A stretch of DNA of 59,453 nt, taken from contig UQWG01000007.1 of the NCBI GenBank assembly GCA_900544645.1, positions 1 to 59,453 on the forward strand. The letters are read 5' to 3'. The translations under genes and the position numbers were made by a program. The first letter of the stretch is position 1. Each line of letters starts with the position of its first letter. This document shows positions 1 through 8,972 of this stretch, one piece after another. The DNA comes from an uncultured Collinsella sp. GTDB lineage: Bacteria; Actinomycetota; Coriobacteriia; Coriobacteriales; Coriobacteriaceae. The notes under the pieces were generated by a model. The model did not search any database. It had not been told where the DNA came from and saw only the letters and a list, made by a program, of their open reading frames with translations.

Positions 1-581
1 ATATAGCAGCGCTCGCAGATGTTAGCGTAGGCCTGCTTCATCTTGTCATACTCCTCCTGCAGGCTCTCCTGCGTGGCGGAGAAGCTGTAGGCGTCCTTCA
101 TGATGAACTCGCGACCGCGCATCAGGCCAAAGCGGGGGCGGAACTCGTCGCGGAACTTGTCCTGAATGTGGTACAGGTTGACGGGCAGCTGCTTGTAGGA
201 GCGCAGCTCGTTGCGCACCAGGGCCGTGACGGTCTCCTCGTGCGTGGGGCCCAGGACGAACTCGCGACCATGACGGTCGTCAAAGCGCACAAGCTCCTTG
301 CCATAGGCGTCGATGCGCCCGGACTCGCGCCACAACTCGGCGTCGACCATGATAGGCATCATAAGCTCCTGGGCGCCGGCAGCGTCCATCTCGTCGCGCA
401 CGATATTCTCGATCTTACGGATCGAGCGCCAAGCGAGCGGCAGATAGGAATACAGGCCGGCGGCCTCCTTGCGGATCATGCCGGCACGGAGCAGCAGGCG
501 GTGACTGGCGAGCTCAGCGTCCGCCGGATCCTCTTTAAGCGTCGGCGCATAGAGCTTAGACATATACATTGCTCGGGTCAT
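1..581 (-). CDS. proS: Prolyl-tRNA synthetase, N-terminal part (cut by window edge)
   Basis: Class II aminoacyl-tRNA synthetase that charges tRNA-Pro in the cytoplasm. Only the first about 193 residues are inside the window; the rest lies beyond position 1. The visible part has the bacterial-type ProS start (MSKLYAPTLKEDPADAE), the motif 1 region around RKIENIVRDEMD, and the motif 2 region (FRDEFRPRFGLMRGREFIMK) with the class II arginine. The ATG at 581 directly abuts the ispG stop and has GAGGAG six bases upstream, inside the end of ispG, so it is the last visible gene of the ispG operon and probably translationally coupled. The identification is firm; the editing and anticodon-binding domains cannot be seen. 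Confidence 0.96.
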   Translation of the reverse strand, partial: MTRAMYMSKLYAPTLKEDPADAELASHRLLLRAGMIRKEAAGLYSYLPLAWRSIRKIENIVRDEMDAAGAQELMMPIMVDAELWRESGRIDAYGKELVRFDDRHGREFVLGPTHEETVTALVRNELRSYKQLPVNLYHIQDKFRDEFRPRFGLMRGREFIMKDAYSFSATQESLQEEYDKMKQAYANICERCY

Positions 582-1664
582 TTATTTCTCCTCAATAAGC
601 TTGTCGACCTCTGCCATAAGCGCGTCGACAATTTGGTCCTCAGCTACTTTACCAATGATCTGGCCATGCGAAAAGAGCAGAGCCTGACCACGTCCGCAGG
701 CAACGCCCAGGTCGGCATCAGAAGCCTCGCCGGGGCCATTAACGGCACATCCCATCACGGCAATCGAAAGCGGCGCGGAGTAGTTCTTAAGCCGCTCGGT
801 GACCTCCTCGGCGATGGGAATGAGGTCAACCTGGCAGCGGGCGCACGTGGGGCACGAGACAATCTCGGGGCCACGGCGACGCAGGCCCAGCGACTGCAGA
901 ATACCCCAGGCAACCGGCGGCTCCTCAACCGGATCGGCCGTGAGAGAGACGCGCATGGTGTCACCAATACCCTCAGACAGCAGAATACCAAGGCCCACCG
1001 AGCTCTTAATGGTGCCCTGAAGCTTGGTACCCGCCTCGGTTACGCCCAGGTGAAGCGGAACGTGGGGAATCTCACGCGACAGGGCTCGATAGGTATCGAG
1101 CGTCGTTTGCACGCTATGGGCCTTGGCCGAAAGCACAATGTTCGTAAAGCCGCGGTCCTCAAAGTGCTTGACGAAGCGCTCGCTCGACATCACGAGCTTT
1201 TCGGGCTGCGTGAGTTCTTCGCGCTCGGCGATATCCTGCTCGAGTGAACCGGCATTGACGCCGATACGAATCGCACAGCCCGCGGCACCAGCAGCATCGA
1301 TCACCGCGTCAACCTTGGCCCAATCGCCGATATTGCCGGGATTGATGCGCAGCTTGGCAGCACCGGCCTCAACGGCACCAATGGCGAGCTTATGGTTAAA
1401 GTGGATATCGGCGACGATCGGCACCGGAGACTCAGCACAGATGGTGCGGAAACCCTCGAGCGCGGCCTCGGTGGGTACACTCACGCGCACGATATCGCAG
1501 CCCGCCTGCGCCAACGCGCGAACCTGCCCAAGCGTTGCCTGGGCATCAGCGGTATCAGTGCAGGTCATGGACTGAACCACCACCGGCGCGCCGCCGCCGA
1601 TCTGCACGCCGCCCACATGCACGGGGCGCGTCAGCTCGCGCGGCAAAGAATGGGATAAAGACAA
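582..1664 (-). CDS. ispG: 4-hydroxy-3-methylbut-2-enyl diphosphate synthase (flavodoxin/ferredoxin)
   Basis: Converts MEcPP to HMBPP, the penultimate step of the MEP isoprenoid pathway. It is 360 residues from the chosen start: an N-terminal TIM barrel (about 1-260) and a C-terminal Fe-S domain. The expected [4Fe-4S] ligands are visible: C271 and C274 in CPTC, C306 in MGCAVNGPGE, and E313. The frame is open further upstream, but that part overlaps rseP and looks non-homologous. A TTG at 1664 follows GGGGAG with eight-base spacing and gives the usual family length, so I prefer it; a GTG at 1673 falls inside the ribosome binding site. It shares an operon with dxr, another MEP enzyme, separated only by rseP. 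Confidence 0.96.
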   Translation of the reverse strand: MSLSHSLPRELTRPVHVGGVQIGGGAPVVVQSMTCTDTADAQATLGQVRALAQAGCDIVRVSVPTEAALEGFRTICAESPVPIVADIHFNHKLAIGAVEAGAAKLRINPGNIGDWAKVDAVIDAAGAAGCAIRIGVNAGSLEQDIAEREELTQPEKLVMSSERFVKHFEDRGFTNIVLSAKAHSVQTTLDTYRALSREIPHVPLHLGVTEAGTKLQGTIKSSVGLGILLSEGIGDTMRVSLTADPVEEPPVAWGILQSLGLRRRGPEIVSCPTCARCQVDLIPIAEEVTERLKNYSAPLSIAVMGCAVNGPGEASDADLGVACGRGQALLFSHGQIIGKVAEDQIVDALMAEVDKLIEEK

Positions 1665-1677
1665 TCCAAACACTCCC

Positions 1678-3039
1678 CTACAGAATAAATCGAAGGATGT
1701 CGGAACGAAGCATATAGACAAACAGAAGCGCAAAGAGCGCGATGCCCACATAGCTCACAATCGTCTGGACCTTGAGCGGAAGCTCGCGGCCCACAATCTT
1801 TTGAATGATCTCGATGACCAGCTTGCCGCCATCGAGTGGTGGGATGGGCAGCAGGTTCATAAAGCCAAGCGAGAACGAAATGAGGGCGGCAAACGAAAGG
1901 AACGTGGCAGGGCCGGCAGCAGCAGCCTGTGAGGACATAACACTAATACCCACGATCGAAGAAGACTGATCGAGAATCTCCATCGTATGCTGCGGCTGGA
2001 GCAGGCGCATCACGCCCTCCGCCGTCTGCGCGACATAGGAGAACGACAGGCGAGCCGACGTGATGGGGTCTAAACGGACCACCTGCGTAGAGGCATATAC
2101 ACCTAGGCGCTCGTCCTTTTTGAGCGCAACCGAGGTCGAATGCTGCTTGCCGTCGCGCTCATACTCAATGGCGATATCATCCTTACCGGCGGCCTTGCCG
2201 ATAGCATCGTAGACGTCCATCCAAGTGGAACATGAGACACCGTCAACCGAAAGGATCGCGTCGCCGCCCTCGATACCCGCCTTGGCGGCAATAGACCCCT
2301 CGTCAACCTGACCGATCACGTTGGTATCCATCGGCACGGTGACACCCGCAATAGAGTAGATGCTCATAAGCAGCAAAAAGCCCGTCAGGATATTGACGAG
2401 AATGCCCGCGAGCAGCATAAAGGCGCGCTTGAGAAAGCCCTGGCCAAGATAGGTGTGCGAACGCTCTTGTGCAAGGAACTCGGCCTCGCCGCACGGCAGC
2501 TCCCACACATCGCCCTCGGCAGTTGAATGTTCGCGATCGAAACGGCGGCCGTCAAAGGTAGTGTAACCCGCCGCATCTCGCGGCAGCGTCTGATACTTGG
2601 TGGGATAGTAGCTCGGCGAGGTCTTCTCCCCTTCCTCATACCAAGGCGCGATAGAGCCCCAACCCAAGAGCAAGGCGCATGCCTCGAGCACAACCTCCTC
2701 GGATAGCTCGAGCTCGGCGGCAAGGTCGGCCACGGTCACGCGACCATGACGATAGATAGCCGCGAGCACGCGATCGGCGCACGAGACGTCGGTCGGATCC
2801 ATACCGCAGATGGCAGCGTAGCCACCCAGCAGCAGCGGGGTCACGCCAAACTTGGTTCCAATGCGACGTGACGTGTAATGGATGTCAAAGCGACACGGCA
2901 GGCCCAAAAAGAACTCGGTCACGCGGACGCCGCAGGCACGCGCCGCCAAAAAGTGGCCGCCCTCGTGCAAAAACACAAGGACGGAAAGCATCAGCAGGCC
3001 CCAAAAGACCGATGAGAGAACGCTCAGAACAGTATCCAT
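1678..3039 (-). CDS. rseP: Site-2 membrane metalloprotease RseP with a large cytoplasmic insert
   Basis: Intramembrane zinc protease that cleaves transmembrane substrates such as anti-sigma factors. The protein has 453 residues. The first membrane helix carries the zinc motif HEGGH (25-29). A PDZ domain spans about 238-315. The second active-site motif NLLPIPPLDGG (about 395-405) sits in a later helix. The odd part is residues about 82-198, between the membrane re-entrant strand (LLLGGYA) and the second core helix (RAFMLLAGILVN). This stretch is normally short, but here it has about 115 residues and includes a helix-turn-helix-like segment (VTVADLAAELELSEEVV). The ATG at 3039 is chosen; an in-frame TTG at 3054 touches the AAGGA that would have to serve as its ribosome binding site. 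It lies in the usual dxr-rseP-ispG order. Confidence 0.94.
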   Translation of the reverse strand: MDTVLSVLSSVFWGLLMLSVLVFLHEGGHFLAARACGVRVTEFFLGLPCRFDIHYTSRRIGTKFGVTPLLLGGYAAICGMDPTDVSCADRVLAAIYRHGRVTVADLAAELELSEEVVLEACALLLGWGSIAPWYEEGEKTSPSYYPTKYQTLPRDAAGYTTFDGRRFDREHSTAEGDVWELPCGEAEFLAQERSHTYLGQGFLKRAFMLLAGILVNILTGFLLLMSIYSIAGVTVPMDTNVIGQVDEGSIAAKAGIEGGDAILSVDGVSCSTWMDVYDAIGKAAGKDDIAIEYERDGKQHSTSVALKKDERLGVYASTQVVRLDPITSARLSFSYVAQTAEGVMRLLQPQHTMEILDQSSSIVGISVMSSQAAAAGPATFLSFAALISFSLGFMNLLPIPPLDGGKLVIEIIQKIVGRELPLKVQTIVSYVGIALFALLFVYMLRSDILRFIL

Positions 3040-3064
3040 AAAACGAAAAAGCAATCCTTATGGG

Positions 3065-4252
3065 TTAGGAACGGGTTGCGGCGAGCACCTGCGCAGCCTT
3101 TTCACGCGCCCATGCATCGATGTCGCGAAGCTGCTCAAACGAATCGACCGCCTGCATATCGTGGGAATCCATGCAGGATTCCACAATGCGATCGATATCG
3201 GTAAAGCTGCAGTCATCGTGCAGGAAGGCATCGACGGCGACCTCGTTGGCGGCATTGAGCACGCACGGCATGGTGCCACCCGTCTTGCCGGCACGTTCGG
3301 CCAGTGCCAGACAGCGGAAGGTATCCATGTCGGCAGCATCAAACGTGAGCTGCCCCAGCTCGCGGAAATCGATACGAGGCGCCGGGGTATCCCAACGCTC
3401 GGGATACGAGAACGCGAACTGGATGGGAATACGCATGTCGGAAGCACCGAGATGCGCCATCACGGAGCCGTCGGCGAACTCGACCATAGAGTGAATCTTG
3501 GACTGACGCTGCACGACCACGTTAATGAAATCGAGGTCGCAGTTAAACAGATGCATGGCCTCAATGCGCTCCAGGCCCTTGTTCATGAGGGTGGCGGAGT
3601 CGATGGTGATCTTGGCACCCATGGCCCACGTGGGATGTGCGAGGGCATCGGCACGCGTCACGCGGTCGAGCTCGTCGCGGGTGCGGCCAAAGAACGGACC
3701 GCCCGAGCAGGTGAGCCAAATACAATGAGCCTCGCGTGGGTTCTCTCCCAGATAGCACTGGTAGATGGCGGAGTGCTCAGAGTCGACTGGAATAAGCTGG
3801 CCCGGTTGCGCCAACGGCATAAGCAAGTCGCCGCCGACGACGAGGGACTCCTTGTTGGCAAGGGCAAGACGCTTATTCGAGGTCAAGGCCGCATGGCTCG
3901 CCTCGAGACCGGCGGCGCCCACAATAGCGACGAGCACGCAGTCGACATCGTCGCGACGCGCGAGCTCGCAAACCGCCTGCGCGCCAACGCCGAGCTTCGT
4001 TCCCTCGGGCAACTCCTGCAGCACGGCGTCATCGCCATGAGCGACATCGGCCACGGCAACCGCCGGAACCGAGAACTCGCGGGCAGCGGCAACGAGCTCG
4101 GAGGTACTGGAGTTAACGGACAGCGCCGTCACCTGCAGGCGATCGGCATGCTGACGGCACACATCGAGTGCCTGGGTGCCGATAGAGCCCGTACAACCCA
4201 GGATGGCAACACGGAGGCGTCCATCGGGGCCATACGTCGTCTGGAAGGACAT
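3065..4252 (-). CDS. dxr: 1-deoxy-D-xylulose-5-phosphate reductoisomerase
   Basis: Second enzyme of the MEP pathway: NADPH-dependent rearrangement and reduction of DXP to MEP. It is 395 residues, normal for the family. The N-terminal NADPH-binding motif is GCTGSIGTQALDV. The metal and substrate region includes LANKESLVVGG, TCSGGPF and HPTWAMGAKITIDSAT, followed by MNKGLERIEAMHLF. The ATG at 4252 overlaps the cdsA stop codon by one base (TAATG), which indicates translational coupling. It is followed after about 25 bases by rseP and then ispG, so two MEP enzymes flank the protease. Confidence 0.98.
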   Translation of the reverse strand: MSFQTTYGPDGRLRVAILGCTGSIGTQALDVCRQHADRLQVTALSVNSSTSELVAAAREFSVPAVAVADVAHGDDAVLQELPEGTKLGVGAQAVCELARRDDVDCVLVAIVGAAGLEASHAALTSNKRLALANKESLVVGGDLLMPLAQPGQLIPVDSEHSAIYQCYLGENPREAHCIWLTCSGGPFFGRTRDELDRVTRADALAHPTWAMGAKITIDSATLMNKGLERIEAMHLFNCDLDFINVVVQRQSKIHSMVEFADGSVMAHLGASDMRIPIQFAFSYPERWDTPAPRIDFRELGQLTFDAADMDTFRCLALAERAGKTGGTMPCVLNAANEVAVDAFLHDDCSFTDIDRIVESCMDSHDMQAVDSFEQLRDIDAWAREKAAQVLAATRS

Positions 4253-5151
4253 TACAGCACGCCTCCGATCATCAGCATCAGCTGCGCGGTGATGCAACCG
4301 AAGATAAGCGAATCGCTACGGTCGAGCATGCCGCCATGGCCCGGGATAAGGTTGCCGGAATCCTTGACGCCCACGCCACGCTTGATACGCGACTCGATGA
4401 GGTCGCCGATAACGCCCAGGACGGACACGACCACGCCGCACAGCAGCGCATAGGGCAGGCTGAGCTTGTAGAAGTGCGTCGCCCACAGGATGAGCCAAAT
4501 CAAAACCGAGCCCAGGATGCCGCCGACAAACCCCTCCCAGCTCTTTTTGGGAGAGATCTTGGGAACCATCTTGTGCTTACCGATACGGCTGCCCACGATG
4601 TAGGCAAACGAATCGGAGACCCAAAGGGACGCGCAAACGCCCACCGAAAGCAAGGCGCCGGCAAAACCGGGCACGGCATCGCGCAGCAGCACGATAGCCG
4701 ACAGCATAAAGCCAGTGTAGATGGGACCCATGAGCGTCACGGCCACATCAGAGATGCGGGTACGCGGCGACCAGACATACCAAATGCCCACAGCGAGCAT
4801 CAGGGCAAAAAGCAGGGCATTCAGCAGCATCGAATCGCCCAGCGCCGACAGCGGAAAGAGCACGGCGGCAGCGATGCCCATGCGCTCGTTAGCCATCTTG
4901 CCATCGAGCCTTGTCATACGGAAAAACTCATAGCAGCACAGACCGCTCATGACGGAAACAAAGATGGCAGTGGGCACGATACCCAAAACCAGGCACAGGA
5001 TAAAGACAACGGCGTAGACGATACCCGCGGCGGCACGGGTAATAAAGCCCGCCAGCCACGAACCGGTGCCGCTCTTCGCTGTAGGCGCTCCCGCAGCGGT
5101 AGCTTTGCGCGCAGGCGTCTTGGGAGCAGATGCCTTGGGACGATCGGACAC
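4252..5151 (-). CDS. cdsA: Phosphatidate cytidylyltransferase (CDP-diglyceride synthase)
   Basis: Integral membrane enzyme that makes CDP-diacylglycerol from phosphatidic acid and CTP. It is 299 residues with a Lys/Ala/Pro-rich cytoplasmic N-terminus of about 30 residues followed by several hydrophobic helices. The family signature is visible at SDSFAYIVGSRIGKHKMVP, then SPKKSWEGFVGG, and the C-terminal segment KRGVGVKDSGNLIPGHGGML with DRSDSLIF. The start is GTG at 5151 with GAGGAGG upstream, three bases after the uppS stop. It is adjacent to uppS as in many bacteria. Confidence 0.97.
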   Translation of the reverse strand: MSDRPKASAPKTPARKATAAGAPTAKSGTGSWLAGFITRAAAGIVYAVVFILCLVLGIVPTAIFVSVMSGLCCYEFFRMTRLDGKMANERMGIAAAVLFPLSALGDSMLLNALLFALMLAVGIWYVWSPRTRISDVAVTLMGPIYTGFMLSAIVLLRDAVPGFAGALLSVGVCASLWVSDSFAYIVGSRIGKHKMVPKISPKKSWEGFVGGILGSVLIWLILWATHFYKLSLPYALLCGVVVSVLGVIGDLIESRIKRGVGVKDSGNLIPGHGGMLDRSDSLIFGCITAQLMLMIGGVL

Positions 5152-5153
5152 GA

Positions 5154-5948
5154 TTAAGCCTCCTCGGTCTTGCTCAGTCCACCAAACCTACGGTCACGGC
5201 CCTGATAGGCCAAAATGGCGTCGACAAGGCCCCAACGATCAAAGTCGGGCCAATAGGTATCGGTGACATAGAACTCGGAATAAGCCACCTGCCATAGCAG
5301 ATAGTTCGAAAGGCGCAGCTCACCAGAGGTGCGAATCACAAGCTCAGGATCGGGAAGGCCGGCGGTATAGAGGTGGGAAGCCACCATGTCGTCATCAATT
5401 GCGGCAGGATCAATCTTACCGGCGGCAACGTCGAGCGCGATCTGACGGACAGCGCGGGTAATCTCGGCACGCGCGCCGTAGTTGACGGCAAGCGCCAGCG
5501 TCATACCGGTGTGATCGGCGCACTCGGCAAGACCGCGTTCAAAAACGTCGCGGGTCTTCTTGGGCAGCGCGGAAATATCACCCAAAAAGACAACGCGCAC
5601 GTTTTCGCGCTTCAGAAGCGGCAACTCGTCGATGAACGTCTTGGCAAACAAGTGCATCAAGACGTTGACCTCATGCTGCGGGCGGTTCCAGTTTTCGGTA
5701 GAAAACGCATAGGCAGAAAGCACGTCGACGCCCAGGCGCACGCAGGCGGTAATGATCTCGCGCAGCGAGACGATACCCGCCTTGTGGCCCTCAGTGCGTG
5801 CAAAACCGCGCGACGTGGCCCAACGACCGTTGCCATCCATGATGCACGAGATATGGTGCGGAATGTTATTGAGGTCAAGGTCGGAAAAACCGACGCCCGC
5901 AGGGGCGTCGGCAAAGTACTCGACCAGTTTATGCTCGTCGTATTGCAC
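5154..5948 (-). CDS. uppS: Isoprenyl (undecaprenyl) diphosphate synthase
   Basis: cis-Prenyltransferase that condenses isopentenyl diphosphate units to the C55 carrier needed for peptidoglycan and surface glycans. It is 264 residues. The catalytic aspartate motif is in IMDGNGRWA, and later conserved segments include LSAYAFSTENWNRP and PDPELVIRTSGELRLSNYLL with WQVAYSEFYVT. The start codon is GTG at 5948, with GGAG at seven-base spacing and the preceding frr stop one base away. Its product supports the surface-glycan and wall genes found elsewhere in this window. Confidence 0.97.
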   Translation of the reverse strand: MQYDEHKLVEYFADAPAGVGFSDLDLNNIPHHISCIMDGNGRWATSRGFARTEGHKAGIVSLREIITACVRLGVDVLSAYAFSTENWNRPQHEVNVLMHLFAKTFIDELPLLKRENVRVVFLGDISALPKKTRDVFERGLAECADHTGMTLALAVNYGARAEITRAVRQIALDVAAGKIDPAAIDDDMVASHLYTAGLPDPELVIRTSGELRLSNYLLWQVAYSEFYVTDTYWPDFDRWGLVDAILAYQGRDRRFGGLSKTEEA

Positions 5949-5949
5949 C

Positions 5950-6486
5950 TTAGATCTCCATGACCTCGGCTTCTTTTTCCTTCAGAAGCTCCTCGACCTT
6001 GGCGACATACTCATCAGTGTGCTTCTGGACCTTGGCCTGCTCGCGACGGACATCGTCCTCGGTGAGCTCCTCATCGCGCTCGAGCTTGTTGTTGAAGTCG
6101 CGACGGATGTTACGGATAGACACCTTGGCCTGCTCGGCGTACTCGCGGCACTCCTTGACGAGCTCGCGACGGCGCTCCTCAGTGGGAGCCGGGAACGGAA
6201 GACGAACGACGGTGCCATCGGAGTTGGGGGTAATACCCAGATCGGAAGCGCCGATGGCCTTGACGATAGCATTGATGAGTGCCTTGTCCCACGGCTCGAT
6301 GAGCAGCATGTGGGCCTCGGGGGTCTTGACGGCGGCAACCTGCGTGACCGGCGTGGGAACACCGTAATAATCGACGGTGATGTCGGACAGAATGTTGGCA
6401 TTGGCGCGGCCGGTACGGACCTTGGAGAAGTTATGCTTGAGGGACTCGAGCGACTTGTCCATATGGGCGGTGATGTTCTCTGCCAT
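5950..6486 (-). CDS. frr: Ribosome recycling factor
   Basis: Acts with EF-G to split the post-termination ribosome. The protein has 178 residues, a little shorter than the usual about 185. The N-terminal three-helix bundle strand (DKSLESLKHNFSKVRTGRAN), domain II (YYGVPTPVTQVA and LLIEPWDKALI) and the C-terminal helix are all present, so the shortness looks natural and not like a truncation. The ATG at 6486 is preceded by AGGAGG. It lies directly after pyrH with a two-base gap, the typical pyrH-frr pair. Confidence 0.98.
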   Translation of the reverse strand: MAENITAHMDKSLESLKHNFSKVRTGRANANILSDITVDYYGVPTPVTQVAAVKTPEAHMLLIEPWDKALINAIVKAIGASDLGITPNSDGTVVRLPFPAPTEERRRELVKECREYAEQAKVSIRNIRRDFNNKLERDEELTEDDVRREQAKVQKHTDEYVAKVEELLKEKEAEVMEI

Positions 6487-6488
6487 GC

Positions 6489-7211
6489 TTAATCCTCCTG
6501 ATAGACGAGCGTGCCGACGGGCTCACCCGAAAGCGCGCGCTTGACGGTGTCCTCGCCATCGATGTTGAGGACCAAAATCGGCATACGGTTGTCCTGGCAC
6601 AGTGCCGTAGCCGTGGAATCCATAACCTGCAGACCGCGGACGAGAACCTCGTGATAGGTAATCTTGTCAAAACGGACGGCATCAGCGCACTTGACGGGAT
6701 CCTTATCGTAGATGCCGTCAACCTTGGTGGCTTTAATCAGAATCTCGGCGCCGATCTCACACGCACGAAGAGCCGCGGCGGTGTCGGTCGTAAAGTACGG
6801 ATTGCCCGAACCGGCGGCAAAAATAACGACGTTGCCCTTGGAAAGGTGGTTGATGGCGCGACGGCGAATATAGGGCTCGCAGATCTCGTTCATCTGGATA
6901 GCGCTCATCACGCGGCAGGGAACATCGTTATGCTCGAAGGCATCCTGCAGGGCGAGCGCGTTCATAACGGTTGCCAGCATGCCCATGTAGTCGGCCTGAG
7001 CACGCTCCATGCCACCGGCAGCGCCTGCCATGCCGCGGAAAATATTGCCGCCGCCGACAACGACGCCGACCTCATGGCCAACGGCTAGCAGCTCCTTGAC
7101 CTGCTTGGCAAGATGGTCGGTAACCTTGGGGTCGATGCCATATTGGCCGTCGCCCATCAGTGCTTCGCCGGAAAGCTTAAGAAGCACGCGTTTATATCGG
7201 ATGTCGGACAA
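6489..7211 (-). CDS. pyrH: UMP kinase
   Basis: Phosphorylates UMP to UDP for pyrimidine nucleotide supply; hexameric bacterial type. It has 240 residues, with the N-terminal phosphate loop (RVLLKLSGEALMGD), the GGGNIFRG motif, the MGMLATVMNALALQ helix, and the ATP-site segment TTDTAAALRACEIGAE followed by LIKATKVDGIYDKDP. The start is TTG at 7211, with AAAGGAGG ideally spaced; no ATG fits. It lies downstream of the tsf terminator and upstream of frr, so it may be transcribed both by read-through and from its own promoter in the about 60-base gap. Confidence 0.98.
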   Translation of the reverse strand: MSDIRYKRVLLKLSGEALMGDGQYGIDPKVTDHLAKQVKELLAVGHEVGVVVGGGNIFRGMAGAAGGMERAQADYMGMLATVMNALALQDAFEHNDVPCRVMSAIQMNEICEPYIRRRAINHLSKGNVVIFAAGSGNPYFTTDTAAALRACEIGAEILIKATKVDGIYDKDPVKCADAVRFDKITYHEVLVRGLQVMDSTATALCQDNRMPILVLNIDGEDTVKRALSGEPVGTLVYQED

Positions 7212-7270
7212 AGCGATCCTCCTTTAATTAGACTCTCAATATGATATCAAAGGCTCTGATAAGAGCCATG

Positions 7271-7305
7271 AAAAAGCAGGCTGTGAGTAAAACCCACAGC
7301 CTGCT
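7271..7305 (-). terminator. Intrinsic terminator after tsf
   Basis: On the minus strand an 11-bp perfect GC-rich stem (AGCAGGCTGTG with CACAGCCTGCT) closes a 9-base loop and is followed by a run of five T. It lies 24 bases after the tsf stop and separates rpsB-tsf from pyrH-frr. Confidence 0.9.
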
Positions 7306-7328
7306 CATTACCAGCTACAAGAGCTTAT

Positions 7329-8198
7329 TTACTCGCCACGGACCAGACGGTCAAAGGCAACGACGGTAATGGTGTCGCCGAGCTCCTTGGAGACCTGCTC
7401 AGCGTACTTCTTGATGGTGAGGGAGCTGTCCTTGATGAACTCCTGCTCGGTGAGCACGGACTGCTTGTAGAACTTCTCCAGACGGCCGACAGCCATCTTC
7501 TCCTGGATAGCCTCGGGCTTACCGGACTCGGCAGCCTGAGCCATGTAGATCTGCTTCTCGTGCTCGACGGTCTCGGCCGGAACCTGATCGCGGGTAGCGC
7601 AGATCGGGGCGACGGCGGCAACCTGAAGGGCAACGTCGTGAGCGAAGGTCTTGAAGGATTCAGCCTGAGCGGTCTCAGCCTTCTCGAAGGCGAACTCGAC
7701 GAGGACGCCGATCTTACCACCCATGTGGATGTAAGAAGCGAGCGCGCCGTTCTCAGCCTTGCGGGCAGCGAAGCGGGAGATCTTCATGTTCTCGCCCATG
7801 ATGTGAATCATCTCGGTGAGCTCGGAGGAAACGGTCTCCTCGCCCATCGGCTTCTCGAGCAGAGCGTCGACGTCAGCAGGCTCGGTGGTAGCGACAACCT
7901 CAGCGACCTTGGAAGCAAAGCCAGTGAACTTGGCGTTGGATCCAACGAAGTCGGTCTCGCAGGAGAGCTCGAGCAGAGCGCCGGTCTTGCCATCCTCGGA
8001 GACGAACGCAGCGACAGCGCCCTCGTTGGTCTCACGGCCAGCCTTCTTGGCAGCCTTGGCAAGGCCGTTCTTACGCAGAACGTCGACAGCGGCGTCCATG
8101 TCGCCGTCAGCCTCGACGAGAGCCTTCTTGCACTCCATCATCGGGGAGTCGGTCATCTCGCGGAGCTGCTTGACCATAGCGGCGGTAATCTGGGCCAT
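7329..8198 (-). CDS. tsf: Elongation factor Ts
   Basis: Guanine nucleotide exchange factor for EF-Tu. It has 289 residues: an N-terminal UBA-like domain (VKQLREMTDSPMMECKKAL), the conserved core TDFVGSNAKF, and the C-terminal dimerisation region with LEKFYKQSVLTEQEFI. The ATG at 8198 is preceded by AAGGAA; a start five codons earlier lacks a ribosome binding site and conserved residues. It is the second gene of the rpsB-tsf operon and is followed by an intrinsic terminator. Confidence 0.98.
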   Translation of the reverse strand: MAQITAAMVKQLREMTDSPMMECKKALVEADGDMDAAVDVLRKNGLAKAAKKAGRETNEGAVAAFVSEDGKTGALLELSCETDFVGSNAKFTGFASKVAEVVATTEPADVDALLEKPMGEETVSSELTEMIHIMGENMKISRFAARKAENGALASYIHMGGKIGVLVEFAFEKAETAQAESFKTFAHDVALQVAAVAPICATRDQVPAETVEHEKQIYMAQAAESGKPEAIQEKMAVGRLEKFYKQSVLTEQEFIKDSSLTIKKYAEQVSKELGDTITVVAFDRLVRGE

Positions 8199-8243
8199 TG
8201 TGGTTCCTTTCAAAGAGATGAAAAAGAATTAACTAAGACTGAT

Positions 8244-8972
8244 TTACTCGGCCTTGGGCTCAGCGGCCATCTCGGCCTCGGAGACCTGCTCCTTACCAGA
8301 GCCAGCGAGGCAGGCGTCAGCCATGAGCTCGCACATAAGGGTGACAGCGGAGATAGCGTCATCGTTGCAGGGGATGCCGTACTCGACCTCGTCGGGATCG
8401 GAGTTGGTGTCGATCAGGGCGACGACGGGGATGTTCAGGCGCTGAGCCTCCTTGATGGCGTTCTCCTCGCGCTTGGTGTCGATGACGAAGAGAGCCTGGG
8501 GCAGACCCTTCATGTCGCGGGCGCCACCGAGGTTGGTCTGGAGCTTGGTGAGCTCCTTGCCGAGAACAGCCTGCTCCTTCTTGGGCAGAACAGCCATGCG
8601 GCCGTCCTCGACCATGGCCTCGAGCTCCTCCATGCGGTTGATGCGGGAGCGGATGGTGACGAAGTTGGTCAGCATACCGCCGAGCCAACGCTGGTTGATA
8701 TAAGGCATGTTGGCACGCTCAGCAGCGTTCTTGACGGCCTCCTGAGCCTGCTTCTTGGTGCCGACGAACAGCACGTTGCCGCCCTTGGCGACGTTCTTGA
8801 CGAAGGTGTAGGCCTGGTCGGCGTCGAGGATGGTCTGCTTGAGGTCGAGGATGTAGATGCCGTTGCGCTCACCGAAGATGAACGGCTTCATCTTGGGGTT
8901 CCAGCGACGGGTCTGGTGACCGAAGTGGCAGCCGGCCTCGAGCAGGGTGCGGATATTAATCTTGGTAGCCAT
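8244..8972 (-). CDS. rpsB: 30S ribosomal protein S2
   Basis: Structural protein of the small ribosomal subunit. It has 242 residues. Family landmarks are LLEAGCHFGHQTRRWNPKM, FGERNGIYILDL, NQRWLGGMLTN, and PVVALIDTNSDPDEVEYGIP followed by CNDDA. The C-terminus ends with a short acidic/alanine tail. The ATG at 8972 follows AGGAGG. A promoter (9114-9142) and a structured leader of about 135 bases precede it, suggesting autoregulation by S2 as known for rpsB in other bacteria. Confidence 0.98.
   Translation of the reverse strand: MATKINIRTLLEAGCHFGHQTRRWNPKMKPFIFGERNGIYILDLKQTILDADQAYTFVKNVAKGGNVLFVGTKKQAQEAVKNAAERANMPYINQRWLGGMLTNFVTIRSRINRMEELEAMVEDGRMAVLPKKEQAVLGKELTKLQTNLGGARDMKGLPQALFVIDTKREENAIKEAQRLNIPVVALIDTNSDPDEVEYGIPCNDDAISAVTLMCELMADACLAGSGKEQVSEAEMAAEPKAE

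Noticed and set aside
2882..4453. A 523-codon open frame on the plus strand opposite dxr
   Set aside because: It spans the end of rseP, all of dxr and part of cdsA in antisense, with no recognisable domain.
7252..7267. Small GGCTCT/AGAGCC hairpin before pyrH, considered as a riboswitch or attenuator
   Set aside because: Only six base pairs, no T-run in the right direction and no further structure; too little to call.
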